Shown: piece by piece, positions 47,094 through 60,018 of the stretch | How positions within the stretch are numbered: position 1 is the stretch's first letter | Layout: every line of letters starts with the position of its first letter | Assembly (NCBI RefSeq): GCF_020921035.1 | Contig: NC_063156.1 | Coordinates: forward strand, 23,422,283-23,486,282 | Reading direction: 5' to 3' | Length of the DNA: 64,000 nt | Source: Rhodamnia argentea | Taxonomy: Eukaryota > Streptophyta > Magnoliopsida > Myrtales > Myrtaceae | Notes under the pieces: model-generated | Databases searched by the model: none | Seen by the model: only the letters and a program-made list of their open reading frames with translations | Told to the model about the DNA's origin: nothing | Position numbers and translations under genes: made by a program

Positions 47094-48661
47094 ATGGAGG
47101 CAGAGAATAGTCTTCCTCCTGGGTTCAGGTTCCATCCGACAGACGAAGAACTCATCACGTATTATCTGACACCGAAGGTGTCCGAGAGGAGCTTCACTTC
47201 GAAAGCCATCGTTGACGTCGATCTCAACAAGTGCGAGCCTTGGGACCTCCCTGGTATACAGCTTTATGACTTCAGAGTTATGTAATCTGGTTTACATTTG
47301 CGCGCATGTATGTATATTAACCTTTTGGATAGCTTGTTGATTGAGCTGTTTCTCTTGTCAATGGTGAGTTTAGGGTTTGCTTAATCTGTCTTGGTTGATA
47401 GTTGATCACTGCAGATTTTCTCTTTGGTTAACCTTCTTATCTCCCCACAACTTTAATGCAGTAGGGGAGATTGCTAAAGAAAGAGATACCCATCAGTCTT
47501 GATTTATTGCTCCTACTATAATTGTTTTGGAAACTTTTTGTATATGCTGCGTTTCAGGAATTATCCCCACAAAAGGAGAAGTTCCCTCCTCAATGTTTTT
47601 AAAAAAATGCATGGCCTTCTTTCTCAGTCTTGATTGATGTGTGTAGGCAAAGCGTCCATGGGAGAGAAAGAATGGTACTTCTTCAGCTTGAGAGACAGGA
47701 AATACCCGACTGGACTCCGGACCAACCGAGCGACAAGAGCGGGCTATTGGAAAACCACCGGAAAGGACAAGGAGATTTTCCGAGCCGGGCTTCTCGTCGG
47801 AATGAAGAAAACCCTAGTGTTCTACGGCGGTAGAGCCCCGAGGGGCGAGAAAAGCAATTGGGTCATGCACGAATATAGGCTGCAAAGCGAGCACCGGTGT
47901 CGATCCACGGTAATGATGTTCTTCGAGACATCGTGTGCTCATTAATTAGTTATAGGTCGCCCATCTCTTTCTTCAAATGCTGTCAAATGATGCATCAGAT
48001 ACTTTGATGAGGAAAAGTAGCTAGTCTCTTGGTTTACTTGGTCAAACAGGCGCGTAGGATGTTAAGGAATTTGACGAAGTGACCGTGATTTCATCAATAG
48101 TATTCACGGTTCATTCTGCAGGACGGATGGGTGGTTTGCAGGGTTTTCCAGAAGAGCTCGGCGACGAAGAAGCTGCAGACGGCATCCTCACCGCCTTCTC
48201 CCGATTCTCCCATTGCTGAAGATATGACGATTGCAAACTATTACGGAGATCAAATGGAGACAACCAACAGCAGTCCAAGCACCATTATCCCCAGTTCAGG
48301 TGCATTTAGCAATCTTCCATCAGGACTTGCTCGCAATAGCTCCACTAACTTTAACAACAACTTGAATTGGCCATCGGCAAGAGAACCGACAAGCTTGCCG
48401 CCGCCGCCATGGCCTTCCAGCTTTCTAAGCTCGAACTCGCCGTGGAATTCTCTCATCCTCAAAGCATTGCAGTCAAGGACTTTCCAAGCAAGAGAAGTCG
48501 CCGCCGCCATGCCTGACTACTCGTTACTATCCCATGGGACTTCTCATCTTGGGCATGATCCAAGCCTCGCGAATAATTCTTCAAGACCTTTCGAGCCTGG
48601 AACCGACCGAGGGCCGCCGGCGCCACCATTCAATTGGACTACTCCATATGAAGGCAATTAA
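47094..48661 (+). CDS. NAC-domain transcription factor (NAM/CUC/NAC100-like clade)
   Basis: Three exons, 47094-47253, 47647-47909 and 48122-48661, encode 320 aa; the two introns sit at the usual NAC positions. The NAC domain covers about residues 7-157: [102 protein letters not shown] and [11 protein letters not shown]. The C-terminus is Ser/Pro/Asn-rich, a typical activation region. It is a nuclear DNA-binding regulator that dimerises through the domain. Odd: WKTTGKD for usual WKATGKD, RATRAG for RATEAG, and FYGGRAP for FYRGRAP. I saw no miR164 target site in exon 3, which separates it from the miR164-regulated members. Confidence 0.96.
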
Positions 48662-48920
48662 AATTCTAAAAGTTAACGCCTACAATGGTGTAACTCTTAC
48701 TCATCTCTTGCATAATTTTATGTGAACAAGTGGGGCTAAATCCCCGCAGTACTATACGTTAGCACTTTGGTGGTGGAGGAGCTGCAACCCGCTGCTAGTC
48801 CCACCACCACATCATTGTAACTTTTGAGAAAGAAGTCAAAGCGATTTGCCTGACGAGATCATGCTGAAATGTTCACCCAGCTAGAAGATAGACATTGCTT
48901 ACCTTTTGGGTGGAATTGGT
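48662..48920. other. NAC 3'UTR
   Basis: Directly follows the NAC stop; probably the 3'UTR. No other feature. Confidence 0.4.
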
Positions 48921-49318
48921 TAGAGGAGGCAAAATGGGTCTAGAACCCATATTTGATCCATATTTCATGATAGTGGGTCATAAATGACTTCCTTAAGTTT
49001 TAAAAGTGGGTCAAAAATAGATTACTTAGAAATTTGATGGGTCCTATATGGGTTTTAAATAGGCCGTAAATGAGTTAGCTAAGAAAACTATAAAAAAAAT
49101 TAGCAATATATATATTATATATCTTTAAAAATGCATAAGAAATAATTTTCTCTAAACTGGATTTTAATATTGAAGTATTCAATTATATAGGTTGGGTCGG
49201 ATATAAGTTACTAGATTTGTATAGCATGAAAATAGGATTAAATGGGTCGGTATGGGTCGGACCATAATTTACCCGACCCAAGCCCGATCCGATCCACCCG
49301 TTTGACAACTCTAGAGCT
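48921..49318. mobile_element. hAT-like inverted-repeat relic with 'gggtcgg' motifs
   Basis: Left 'gaggcaaaatgggtctagaa'; right end (reverse complement) 'agttgtcaaacgggtggatc'. The subterminal 'gggtcggtatgggtcggacc' is inverted relative to 'tgggtcataaatgacttcct'. Non-coding, about 400 bp. Confidence 0.5.
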
Positions 49319-49505
49319 AGGCTAATGAAATTTCTTTATTAATCATAGTGAAGAGATCACAATGGAAGTGAGTACGTCGGAAAGTTGATCTCTTTGCGAG
49401 GTCTGGCAAGTGTTAACTTCACTGTTCTTCGAACCTTCTCTAGACTCTCGCTATTGCTCGTCTTGTCACTCTTGAACCAGACAGGAACCCTAAAACCATA
49501 GAATA

Positions 49506-49637
49506 GCCCAAAAAGATCTGGCCCGGTTGAGAAAGCCCGTGAAGTGAGTGACAAAATTCGATCCCGGCCCAAAAAGATCTGGCCCGGTCGAGAAAGGCCA
49601 TATTGCGAGTGGCGAAATTGGGTCTCGGCCCAAAAGG
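49506..49637. repeat. 61-bp tandem repeat in the ESP1-like promoter
   Basis: GCCCAAAAAGATCTGGCCCG starts at 49506 and again at 49567, and a third, partial start (GCCCAAAAGG) at 49628: exact 61-bp spacing. Each unit carries GCCCA, a site II-type motif on the complementary strand. The array lies 150-280 bp before the ESP1-like start codon. Confidence 0.85.
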
Positions 49638-49784
49638 TGCCACCTTGATCTGTCTATCCAAAAAGATCCATACTTTAACGGCCCACAAACAAAGAAGAAG
49701 GCAATTTCACACACTGGTTCACCGATCTTCAAACCAAAAGAGGAAGAAAAACCAAAGAACAATCGAAGCTCTCTTCCGTTTGGG

Positions 49785-52700
49785 ATGGCGGGGAGGCAAT
49801 TCGTCGGGGACGGCACGGCGGCAAGCCTCGCAGGGATGTCGAAGAACCAGCTCTACGACATCATGTCTCAGATGAAGGCACTTCCTTCTCTTTACCCCCT
49901 CTTTTTCCTCTGCTTCTTGGTTTCGTCTTCCCTTCTCTTCATCGTCGGCGATTTTTTTTTTTTTTCGCCCCTCTTTTCACCGTAGCTGCGCTCGACGGAA
50001 AGATGAGTAAAATTTTCCTGTGATTTTCTGTTCTTTCTCTCTGTCCCGCTTCTAATTGGTATGCTTGTGACAGACATTGATCGAGCAGAACCACGAACAA
50101 GCGAGAGAGATACTGATCCAGAATCCTCTCTTGACTAAAACCTTATTCCAGGTAACTCGAGAATGTTTAGGTTATCTTTCGAACTGTTTGCTTTAGACTT
50201 GTTGGATTGGGCGATCCTTGGATGGCGTCAGTTTTGTTTTGGGTCATTACTGCGATTTGTCTTGAAATAAACTTCGAGGGACTGGTTTGGTTATGATGGC
50301 CCGTGGAAATTTGGGCGCGATCTTGGATGTTGCTCATGCACGGGGCAGTTCGAGCCCCCTGCATTCCTTTTTAGCCTTGTGATTGCCGGCTCACTTCTTT
50401 TCAAGCACGAGGAAGCAGGACGAGTAACTCGTGAGCAACTGGACTTATTTACAGCCCGTGGACATGTTTGATCCTCTAGAATCTGGATAATTATTTCCTT
50501 AACTCCTTCCGAATTTTAGTTGATTCACCTGGAATATTCATGGTTTCGTGTCCAAACAATGATCTTGGAGGTTGAATCCTCTTTCGGAACTTAATAAGGA
50601 ATTCCTTGTGCATGTAGGAATATATTACTGATAAGCTGTCTGTTTTTTTGGTAATCGATAATGGGTTTGCATATAGCAAAGCTCAAGTTTTATGTTGGTG
50701 CAATGATCTCTCCATTATTCTATGTACAGGCTCCTGCATACATATTATTGCTCTCTCACTTTTTTGTGTGATCTTTTTAATATGTTCTGTCATATCATGC
50801 TTACTAGTGATTTCTTGGCTCATCTTTAACTGGAACTTACTCTTCCTTCAGGCGCAAATTATGCTTGGAATGGTGCAGCCTCCTCAAGTGGTAATGTCAT
50901 TTTAACCTTTTCGTTTTACATTGATACATCTCTGGATGCTATAATAATTTCAATGGTCTACAGCTTCCAAAAATTCAAGTTCCAGCATCACAACAGCCTC
51001 AGCCTCAGACTCAGCCTCAGCCGCTAGTGCAGCCACCTCAGCAGCTACCACAGCCACCTCAGCAACCGAACCCTCAGACAGCTCATCAATATCCTGGTAA
51101 AATTGGTTGTCCAGATCAAGGGAGTGTGTCTCAGACTCAATTTCCTACGAGAAATCATAGTCAAAGCCAGCATGGAGTGCCAATTTCATCGGCTAGTGTT
51201 CCTTCAGCTAATCTTCAGCCTCTGCCTTCACATGGTCTACAGCCACTTCAGCAGCCTAAGATGCATCAAAATGTCCAAGCTACTCCAGTGACCCTTCCTC
51301 AGCCTTCTCAGGTGCCCACAATGGCTCCCCTCCCACTTCATTCTGCTCCTCAGACGCCTCCACTTCAACAGCCCCAAATGCCCACTGCCACAGCCCAGTT
51401 GCAACAAGCCTTACAGACAAGTGGAATTTCTCAAGTTCCATTTCAGCCTCCATTGCAACCGCCAATGCAACCACAATCCAGACCATCATCGATGTCTTCT
51501 TTCCATCAACAGTATCCCTCTCAGATAGGCCCTAATGTGGGGTTTCATCCATCTGGGGGTTCTCAGCATGTATCACAGCCATCATATCATGTGAGCTTTT
51601 TAGTCAGTGTTGGATTATTCGTGTTTTTCTCTGAATAGGGGTGGTAATTTCTTTCTTGATGAGTTGATCAGTCAGCTTCAAGGCCTCCTCCTGGCATTGG
51701 ATCATTCAGCCAAGGACAGCCTTCACTCCTTAATCAGCCACCAACTCAAGCCATGTATCAAGTACTCTCTTGTGGGACTGTTTCTTTCCAAATGAGTTTT
51801 TTTATGTCATGCGCATTTTTTTTTTTTAATTATGGAGTGAAGATTGACACAGTTTGATAAATTGCAAGTTTGGCATGAAATTGTTCCTGTTACTGATGTT
51901 GAGGAGTGGATAGGAGTTCAGTTTGATTTGGGATGGATGAATTATTGAAGGTAGGAAGTGAGATATAAAAAGTCAGTCATCCATAAAAGATCTCCATTTG
52001 TGCCTTTGCCTAATTAATTTGCATCATGGGCTGTGCTTGAATTTGTCAGCAAGTAATCCTGATTGAGTTACCTGAAGCATTGTTATAAAGCTATTGATGT
52101 TGGATTATTTGGTTTCATGGGAGAAACTTTCTTCCTGAAACATTTCTGACTCAGCCAGTGTAACTAAAGATCCCTGTCATGTGGTGCTTTTATTTGATTG
52201 TGCCTTGTCCTGATTGTATGATTGCGCTTGTTTCTGCAAATTATCAAACAAAAAGTGGATTAATTAATCTCAAAAAAGAGTATTTCCTGATTTGTTGTCG
52301 TATCCAAAATGTTTGAAGTCTTTGGTCAGCTCTGAAGATCTCTACCAATGGGGCCAAGAAACATTAAAAGTAGCTTGGATCAGGTGTTGGCATTACCAGA
52401 CTCATGTTGAAACTTTCTATTGAAAAGAAACAAATTTGTATGGAGATTGGCCTCCTAAATTTGAAGAGTTTGCATATGCAAATACACCCTTCAGGAGAGG
52501 GTTCGAAAAGATCGGTCCTTGTGATTTCCTTACAATGTGTGTGGATTTGATGTTACCTTACGAGGACAGTGAACTTTCACCCCCCAAAATTTGTAGGGAA
52601 TGACTGATGGATGACTTAATAATGACTTCATAGTTGTGGTTTGAAGCACTTCAGAGACTCGGATCAATGCGTGATGATGTTTGATATTGCAAGTTTGGCC

Positions 52701-53309
52701 ATTAGTTTGGCAGACTTTGGCCTGTATCTGTTTGCATGCACAATCTTTCCTGACCAACTACTCAATTCCCTTTCGACCAAAAAAAAAAAAAAAATACTAC
52801 TCAATTCCTTGAAATTGCTTGTGAATCTCTCTCGTGATTATGCAATCTTAAGTTCTTAGTGCTCAAATTTTATCTTTCAGGGCGGAGGTTCACATCCAGG
52901 TATAGAATTTAGCCATCAAGGTGGCGGTCCCATGCAAGTGGATAGGGGATCTTCTTGGATGACTGGCCCGTCAGACAACAACCTTTCACAGCTTCCTGGC
53001 CCTCCACCCGTTGTTCCTGGTCAGATAGGCCCAGGAAGTCAGCCACCTCGTCCTGCTGCTGTAACTCTTCTCTTTTTCTTTTTTCTTTTTATATCGGCTC
53101 TATTTTACCTTTGCTTGTTATAGAGGTCTATAATAAAGAATTTTTTTTGGGACATTGACGTAAAATTTTCTCCCGTGGTGCAGCTATCACCGGAGATGGA
53201 GCAGGCCCTACTTCAGCAGGTCATGAGCCTCACTCCAGAGCAGATTAATCTCCTGCCTCCAGAACAAAGGAATCAAGTTCTTCAGCTGCAGCAGATGCTT
53301 CGCCAATGA
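49785..53309 (+). CDS. ESP1: CstF64-like protein lacking the RRM (ESP1 homolog)
   Basis: Seven exons, 49785-49877, 50074-50151, 50852-50890, 50964-51590, 51672-51761, 52881-53060 and 53184-53309, all phase 0, give 410 aa. Residues about 15-70 form the CstF64 hinge (MSKNQLYDIMSQMK, TLIEQNHEQAREILIQNPLL, AQIMLGMVQPPQV), which binds CstF77/symplekin. Residues 71 to about 330 are Gln/Pro-rich. The end (LSPEMEQALLQQVMSLTPEQ, INLLPPEQRNQVLQLQ) is the CstF64 C-terminal three-helix domain, which contacts Pcf11. There is no RNA-recognition motif: the protein starts right at the hinge. This matches Arabidopsis ESP1 (ENHANCED SILENCING PHENOTYPE 1), an RRM-less factor in mRNA 3'-end processing that affects RNA silencing. 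Intron 1 begins with GC (AAG|GCACTT). Confidence 0.95.
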
Positions 53310-54366
53310 GATTGTCTAACTCATTCTTTCAACAATTCCTAGTCGCCGTCCTCAATGTCATCAATCTCCTTTTTGAGCGTATATTAAGCTATTTATTTAC
53401 TACTGATGATGTCGAGTAACGGCGAAGGCCCTCATGGTTGGACATATTGCTCAACATGGGAGGCATCCATTTGACTATTGCATGCTTTTGAGTAGTTATC
53501 TCATCATTTTGTAGGTTTTCGTGGATAAGGTTCCGAAGCATCGGCCTTAGTGCCCTCCTGTTTTCTCTTTGAATGAACATATTAAACCTAATTTTTGGGT
53601 GACAAATTTTTAAAACTTTTGGTTGGTCATTGTCGTTCCTCCCCCTGGTTGTCAATATTGCGAGTCATGACTACCGAAGTGAAACCATTGAATATCTTGT
53701 GAAATAGTCGATTAACACTTGTAGCAAGTTACTTCCTTGCACGAATTCAAATTTCGCCCATCATAAGTTAGCAAGTTAATGACATACTTTGTGTGCAAAA
53801 CATGATGAATGTGAGTCATGCAGAACTAGTTTAGTCTTCACTTGATGCAGAGGTCATGGTAAATTCAAGAGTTGTTTTCTCGGCAAGACCACACACTTAA
53901 AAAGAACCCACTATTCGGTCCTTACGTGCAATAATATTCTAGAATTTAGACATCGAGAATTCTCCGTGATTTTAATGATCTGGCCCCGTCGACAATCTTC
54001 CATAAGTCGATACCGGACATGCCAATAAAATGATGGGGGGAAAAGAATTGCGCTGTGTTTATGCCTCTTGCATGCCATTATTCCAAGGTAAGAGTTTTCT
54101 CTTTTTCGGTCTGAATCAGCCATGACAGTGGACCACGAGATTCTTGCTGAAGCTGGAGTCACCGATTTCCTAAATATAGAATACCGTGGACATGCCTCCT
54201 CTTCATTTAAAACTGCACAAGATCAGGTATTAATGCACAATCAAACTTCGTGAACTTGAACTCAACTTTGCACGAGGTCAGTCTACAATACTTCTATCAC
54301 CAATGACATTTGCTTCTCCTACGAAAAATTACGTGCAAGCAGTGGCTTTTATACTGAACGGTTTGG
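53310..54366. other. Convergent 3' flanks of ESP1-like and NTMC2T3-like genes
   Basis: Two genes end toward each other across about 1.06 kb. Both 3'UTRs must lie here. No open frame with a motif. Confidence 0.5.
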
Positions 54367-57300
54367 TCAATTGCTGGAAGATCTTCTGCTTAGGGAAGGT
54401 GACGAGTTGAATATTTCCTGACCGAGATCCTTTATCTTGTTGAGTAAAAGCGTCTGTTCTGTCTCGCACTGGACCATGTATTCTTCCTGCAAATCTTGAA
54501 GGCTCTCCATCTCAGTCGCCACTGTTGCAAGCCCTTCAAGGCTGCCATCTTCGATCAAAGATTGAAGCTTGACCATCAGTTCTTTCATCTGACCAAGAAC
54601 ATTTAGCAGCATAAGTTGACATGAAATGCAGAACAGGCAACACCTTCCTATTCTATTAAATAATGTAGGACATGGCATTATGCAGTTAAGAAAGACACTC
54701 TGAACACCATTATGGAATATGCTCACCTGGCCAGAAATCTGAACCGATCTAGTTAGGGATGGTTCTGAATCAAGACTCGCTCTCTTTAGGAGATCTGGAA
54801 CTTTTCTTGTGATCTGGATATGGATCTCTCCCCTCTTCACTCCCTGAAGGGGAATCCATTTGTCGAACATCTGGTTTGGAGGCAACCTTTGATATTCCAC
54901 GACACAATTGCCAATGCTCGATGAGAGTAGCACTGCATTGTGGTCTTTCACATGCAACTCTAGGGGACTTCCATTGTCGGGAAATTCCAAGGTCTGGTTC
55001 CAACGAGGATGTAGAGTTTTGAACATAACCTGCAATGCCAGACATGGCACGCTAGGTAAGAAAACTCTGTATGAGACTGGGCTTTCTTATATAGACGCGT
55101 GGAAACTGGTAAATAAGTACTTATGTCAGAAACTTAAAACAGAAATCCAAGAAACTAAGTACAAGCTGCCACAATCATGATTTATTTTCACTGCACTATC
55201 CTAGAGATGACGCAGAAGATATACAGCTGTTATTTTCTTCACCTTATTCCTCGACTTTGATGAACTTTTCACATTTGCTGGACTAGAAATTCTTGGAAAT
55301 AGCATGTTCTAAGCTAAGCACGGCACTAACCAAGATTTAGTTAAAGAGACCAAGAGTCTAAAGGTGCTTATTGACATCATTAGCTGGCTACCACAATATC
55401 AAATGAGATGCATTAACACAGAAAATATCAACTTGCTGGATTTAGGCTTTTGCATGACTTGATAAGAATATGAGGAGCAAAACTTAAGTTTGAATAGCAA
55501 GATTCCTAACCTTCGTTCTTCTCTTCAAATTTCCGTAGTGTACCCTCACATATGGATCACTTGTCCCTCTAAGATCTGCAGCAATAAGATCCCTTGCTTC
55601 AATGAGAGTTAGCTCTACCCAACCATTGCCGGAACCTGTTATTGAACCCTGAAGATTTAAGCATATTGAGCAAACTCGTATTAGTGTAAAAACTAGTGAG
55701 ACATACACTGGTACAGGAAAACGGCATGGAGTGACATTAACAAGTGGTGCAGTGGACTGAAAAAAAACTATGCAAGGTGTTTCATTTCGATTATTTCGGA
55801 ATGAACATCCATCTGCACTCCCTCTGGGGAAGCAAAACATACCCTGGATCCTTCAGGGTCAGAGACTCGGATAGCTTCGAGTTGAAGCCTCAGCTCCCCA
55901 CAATTAACTTTCTCCAATGGGACCCACACGTCCCTGACAAACCCTTCAGCCAGTCCTTCCAGGTTTACTCGTGCACTGCCAAGATTATTGTCACTGAACA
56001 TATCTTCGCTGTAACACTTTATCTTTAGGCATTCATCGCCTCTTATCTCATCAAAATCAAACTTCTGATTCCAAACTGGATTACAGGTACGAGCAGTTCT
56101 CGCCTTTTGTAGGACCTGAAAAAGAAAGGTTGAGGCATTATTAATTGGTCGATTCATCAACTGAAAGTCCATACACTGAAACATGGCGATGCAAGTAACA
56201 TGAAAAGGAAAACTTACCTTTCCATACTGCAATTTGACATAGGGTTCACACTTTCCATTTCTGTCCTTTGAAATTAAGTCCTTCCCTTCAACGACGGTGA
56301 TATTGAGTTTTCTTCCAGTTTTTGAGAGCAGATTTGATGATCCATTGAGTGAATTTTGAGAGTTGACTAGGAAGTTGTTCAAGCTATGTGAACCATCAGA
56401 GAATTGCCACTCTTTCAAAACAAGCCTCACTGTCAACTGTAGTAATGTGTACTCGGTCATTTAGATGGTAACCTTTATCTCACCACAATTTAAATTTTTG
56501 GCATTACAAATATCATACAAAAATGTATTTATAAAGGTAGGTAGTGTGACACATCGCATATTTAAATGCTAGGAACACGATATGAGTAAAGTGGTTGATT
56601 AATTTCCTAGAGACATCTCTGGTGGGTGAAAGGATAACAACAATGTCTATAATCATACTCATGACTATAATGACTATAATGGAACAGGACTTTAGAACTC
56701 ATACCTCCCCCACACTTGCCCTCTCAAATGGAACCACCAATTCGACTTCTTTTCCACAAAATTCAGCATGCTTGGCAATTATGCCAGACTCGGGCCCAAT
56801 TGCCCAGAATATTGTTGAGTCATCGGCAACATACCTTACCTACACACATCAAGAAGCAATATACTAGTTAGCAGGCAACATATAAAGAAGGTGGGAAAGG
56901 TTCCTAATAATTGAACAGTGGCATTATTTTATTCAAGGAAAGTTGATTCACATGTAACTTCTATGCTTCATTCCAACATGCAAGAGTACCTTTATCTCAC
57001 AACTTGCCAAATAGTCATACTTGACGCTGTTTGGTGTACTTTCATAAAGGTGGAAGCGCAAGGTGCCTGCATCCTCATGTAGAACCATATTAAAAGTCGA
57101 ATCCCATGTAGGAGTTGAACCTGTCTTCACATCGGTCCTTCTGGTTAACTCCTCAAGTTCGACTTCAACAAATGTCTGTAGATCCTTGTCGTCAAGGTGT
57201 TCTTCCAGTGTCCCATTTGTGGTAAAACTATGTTGTCTTCTGGATGGGCTTCCTCTCAAAGCACTCCGAGAAAGTTTACTGGCTGAAACAACCTTAACGT

Positions 57301-59929
57301 AAACGATACCACCAACTGCTTTTTTCCTCAACTCAACAGCGGGCAAAGAGAAACAACGACGCCTTGGTTCCACCATGGTCTTGACTAAGGAATCTGTAAG
57401 AATTTTTACCTAAAAGCAACCCAAGTATAGTGATGACAAAAAGAATTTATTATTAAGAGCACTATCAACAGAATGCATCTAGAATATTGTGAAACAATGC
57501 ATCTGAGAGTTGAATGACCAATTAATACAAGCAGTCTGCGACCAATCAATATGCCAGCAAGTCTTGGGCAGTTCTTCATTCTGTATTGTACAGGATAAGA
57601 CGTCCATAGTAAAACTGATGATGCTACTATGCCATCCACAGAACATCATAAAACAAGGTCAACAAACACTACTGTCCTTTCCCACTATTTGGGGTTGTAC
57701 TGTTTAATACCATGTACTCTGTAAGCTCCTTCAAAATCTACTCCATTTTCAGAGCTCGGTACCCCTTTTAACATGCTATACTCGCATAAATACCAACCAA
57801 AAAGTTCGTAAAATTTTGTTCGTGTGAAGAGCGATTTGAAAATTGAATGACCATTAAACCTGCTTTGAATATTCTGCTATGAAAAAATTATGTAGATAGA
57901 TAAATTGCTTTCCTCTCTCGAGTGTATAAAAGTAACAATGGATGCTTGGCAGAATCATAGCCAAATATGCATCTGGAAGCAAACACTCTTAATAGACAAA
58001 TCATCCCTGCTAAGTTTGGAAGAAGAAAATTACAATGAAAGACGTTGTGGAAGTTAGACTGAGTGAATAATGCCAAATAGAAATGGAAAAAGACTCACCA
58101 ACCAAGAAGATACGCCTGGCAGCTCTGTGGCAGGCAATGTTTGGCTTCCTCCACTGCCAAAGGCAACTCCAATTCTCACTTCGGGAACAGACATGAACGA
58201 GTACAATAGAGCTTTCCCGTCCAGGACTGGCATCAAGAGTAGCTGCAAATGGAAAATAGATTGTTGCAAAATACCCAAAACTGCCATTCAGGAACCACAA
58301 GAATATCCCGAAAACTTGAAAGAAACTCTGTCAGAGATACACAGCATCTGACTAAATAGAAACTAAGAGCACTTAACGTACTTCTTTTTAAACACAAGTC
58401 AACTAAATGATTTCATGCTTATGTAACCAGGGCGTGCCGACTGCTATTTTTAAACTTTCAATCACTAAAATATCACCTCATTGGGACACCTCAAGCTTCA
58501 ACTTTATAAGTACCTCACAGAAAATTTAACCAACTATACTCTATCCTGCAAGCAAGCAAATTATATTGGATATAGCTCACCATCGTCATGAACAATGAAA
58601 CTTCCTAATTTCTAAAGTCCATGAATTGAAGCAGGCAGGCATTATAACATTTGACTTGGACGCTGGGAAGTCAGCCTCAAGGTCCATTTAACACATTAAC
58701 TATATATCAGAAAAGGTCTAACCTCCTGAAATAAATAAGAAAAGACCAAAGTAAATGCACACACACAAAACAATTAAGGCTATGTTAACTACGATGTTCT
58801 TGGTTATAAGAATTTCAAAGTCCACACGATACCAGTCAAGGCAATACTATCGTACAAGGAAATTCAGCCCCCAAAAGCCATATAATACGGGCAGTTGTAG
58901 TTGTATGTAATGTACATGACCATCAATTGTAACTGGGAGCATCAGTTGGGTAAAATTTAGAAACCAAAGATGCCCACAAAGGCCCGCAAAACCCAAAGTT
59001 TTAAAGAGTTTTTTTTTAATCAGGAAGAGGTTACTCCTTAGGTCTTCACTGTACTGAACATTCAATCACTTCACTGTCAGGACTCCCATTAACAGACAGA
59101 ATCTTAACACTAATATTATGATTTTAGTAAACGTCCTATGCTACTTGTGAATGAATACCTGCTTGTGCATATTTACGCGTGTACAAGCATGCATGCAGAT
59201 GCTACGTCTTAAATCTTTATATTTAACTGCAGGGAATTGGCTGTATTACATACCTCACCCTTGATATGTAGACTGTTAATGATGATCCGAGCATTTCCAA
59301 TTGGCTTTGCAAGCTTAGCGTGCAACAAAATACTCATATCACTTGTATCCCAATCAAATCCCAAACGCATGATTTTCTATGAAGAAAAAAGAAAAGATAT
59401 CCATTAGATGTCAGGGACTAAAAAAAGTAATACTCATACCCCTGATAGAGAGAAAGAAACAACACGTAAATAAAGTTGCTCAGCCACTTTATTCTACCAT
59501 TAACCATCCTCTAAAATGTTTCAAAAGTTGCTGCAATTCATGCTCAACATCCTAAAATTCGGCAGTTCCTCGATCATTTTCCTCTTTACCCGACCACCTT
59601 TTACTTTCATCTACCTCCTATGCAGCCCCTCTTTCCAGCTATCCATGACAGAAGTAGATCGTTAAACTTCATCCTTCAACTATCGACTAAATAGCATGCA
59701 AGAACACTTTGGATGCAAGACCCGTCACCAGTGGACGAGAAGAGAAAAAGATTGGTCGGTTGCAAATACTTGCATAAACCATTGACACAAACGGCAACTG
59801 GGATGCAAATGTGAATACTTACGTGAAATGACCAACTCTCAGTGTAGCCTCACATCAGCACTGCGCAAGATGTACTACCTCACATATTTTCCAAATTGTT
59901 CTGTCACTCTACCTGCACGCACACAAGAA

Positions 59930-60018
<89 letters not shown>

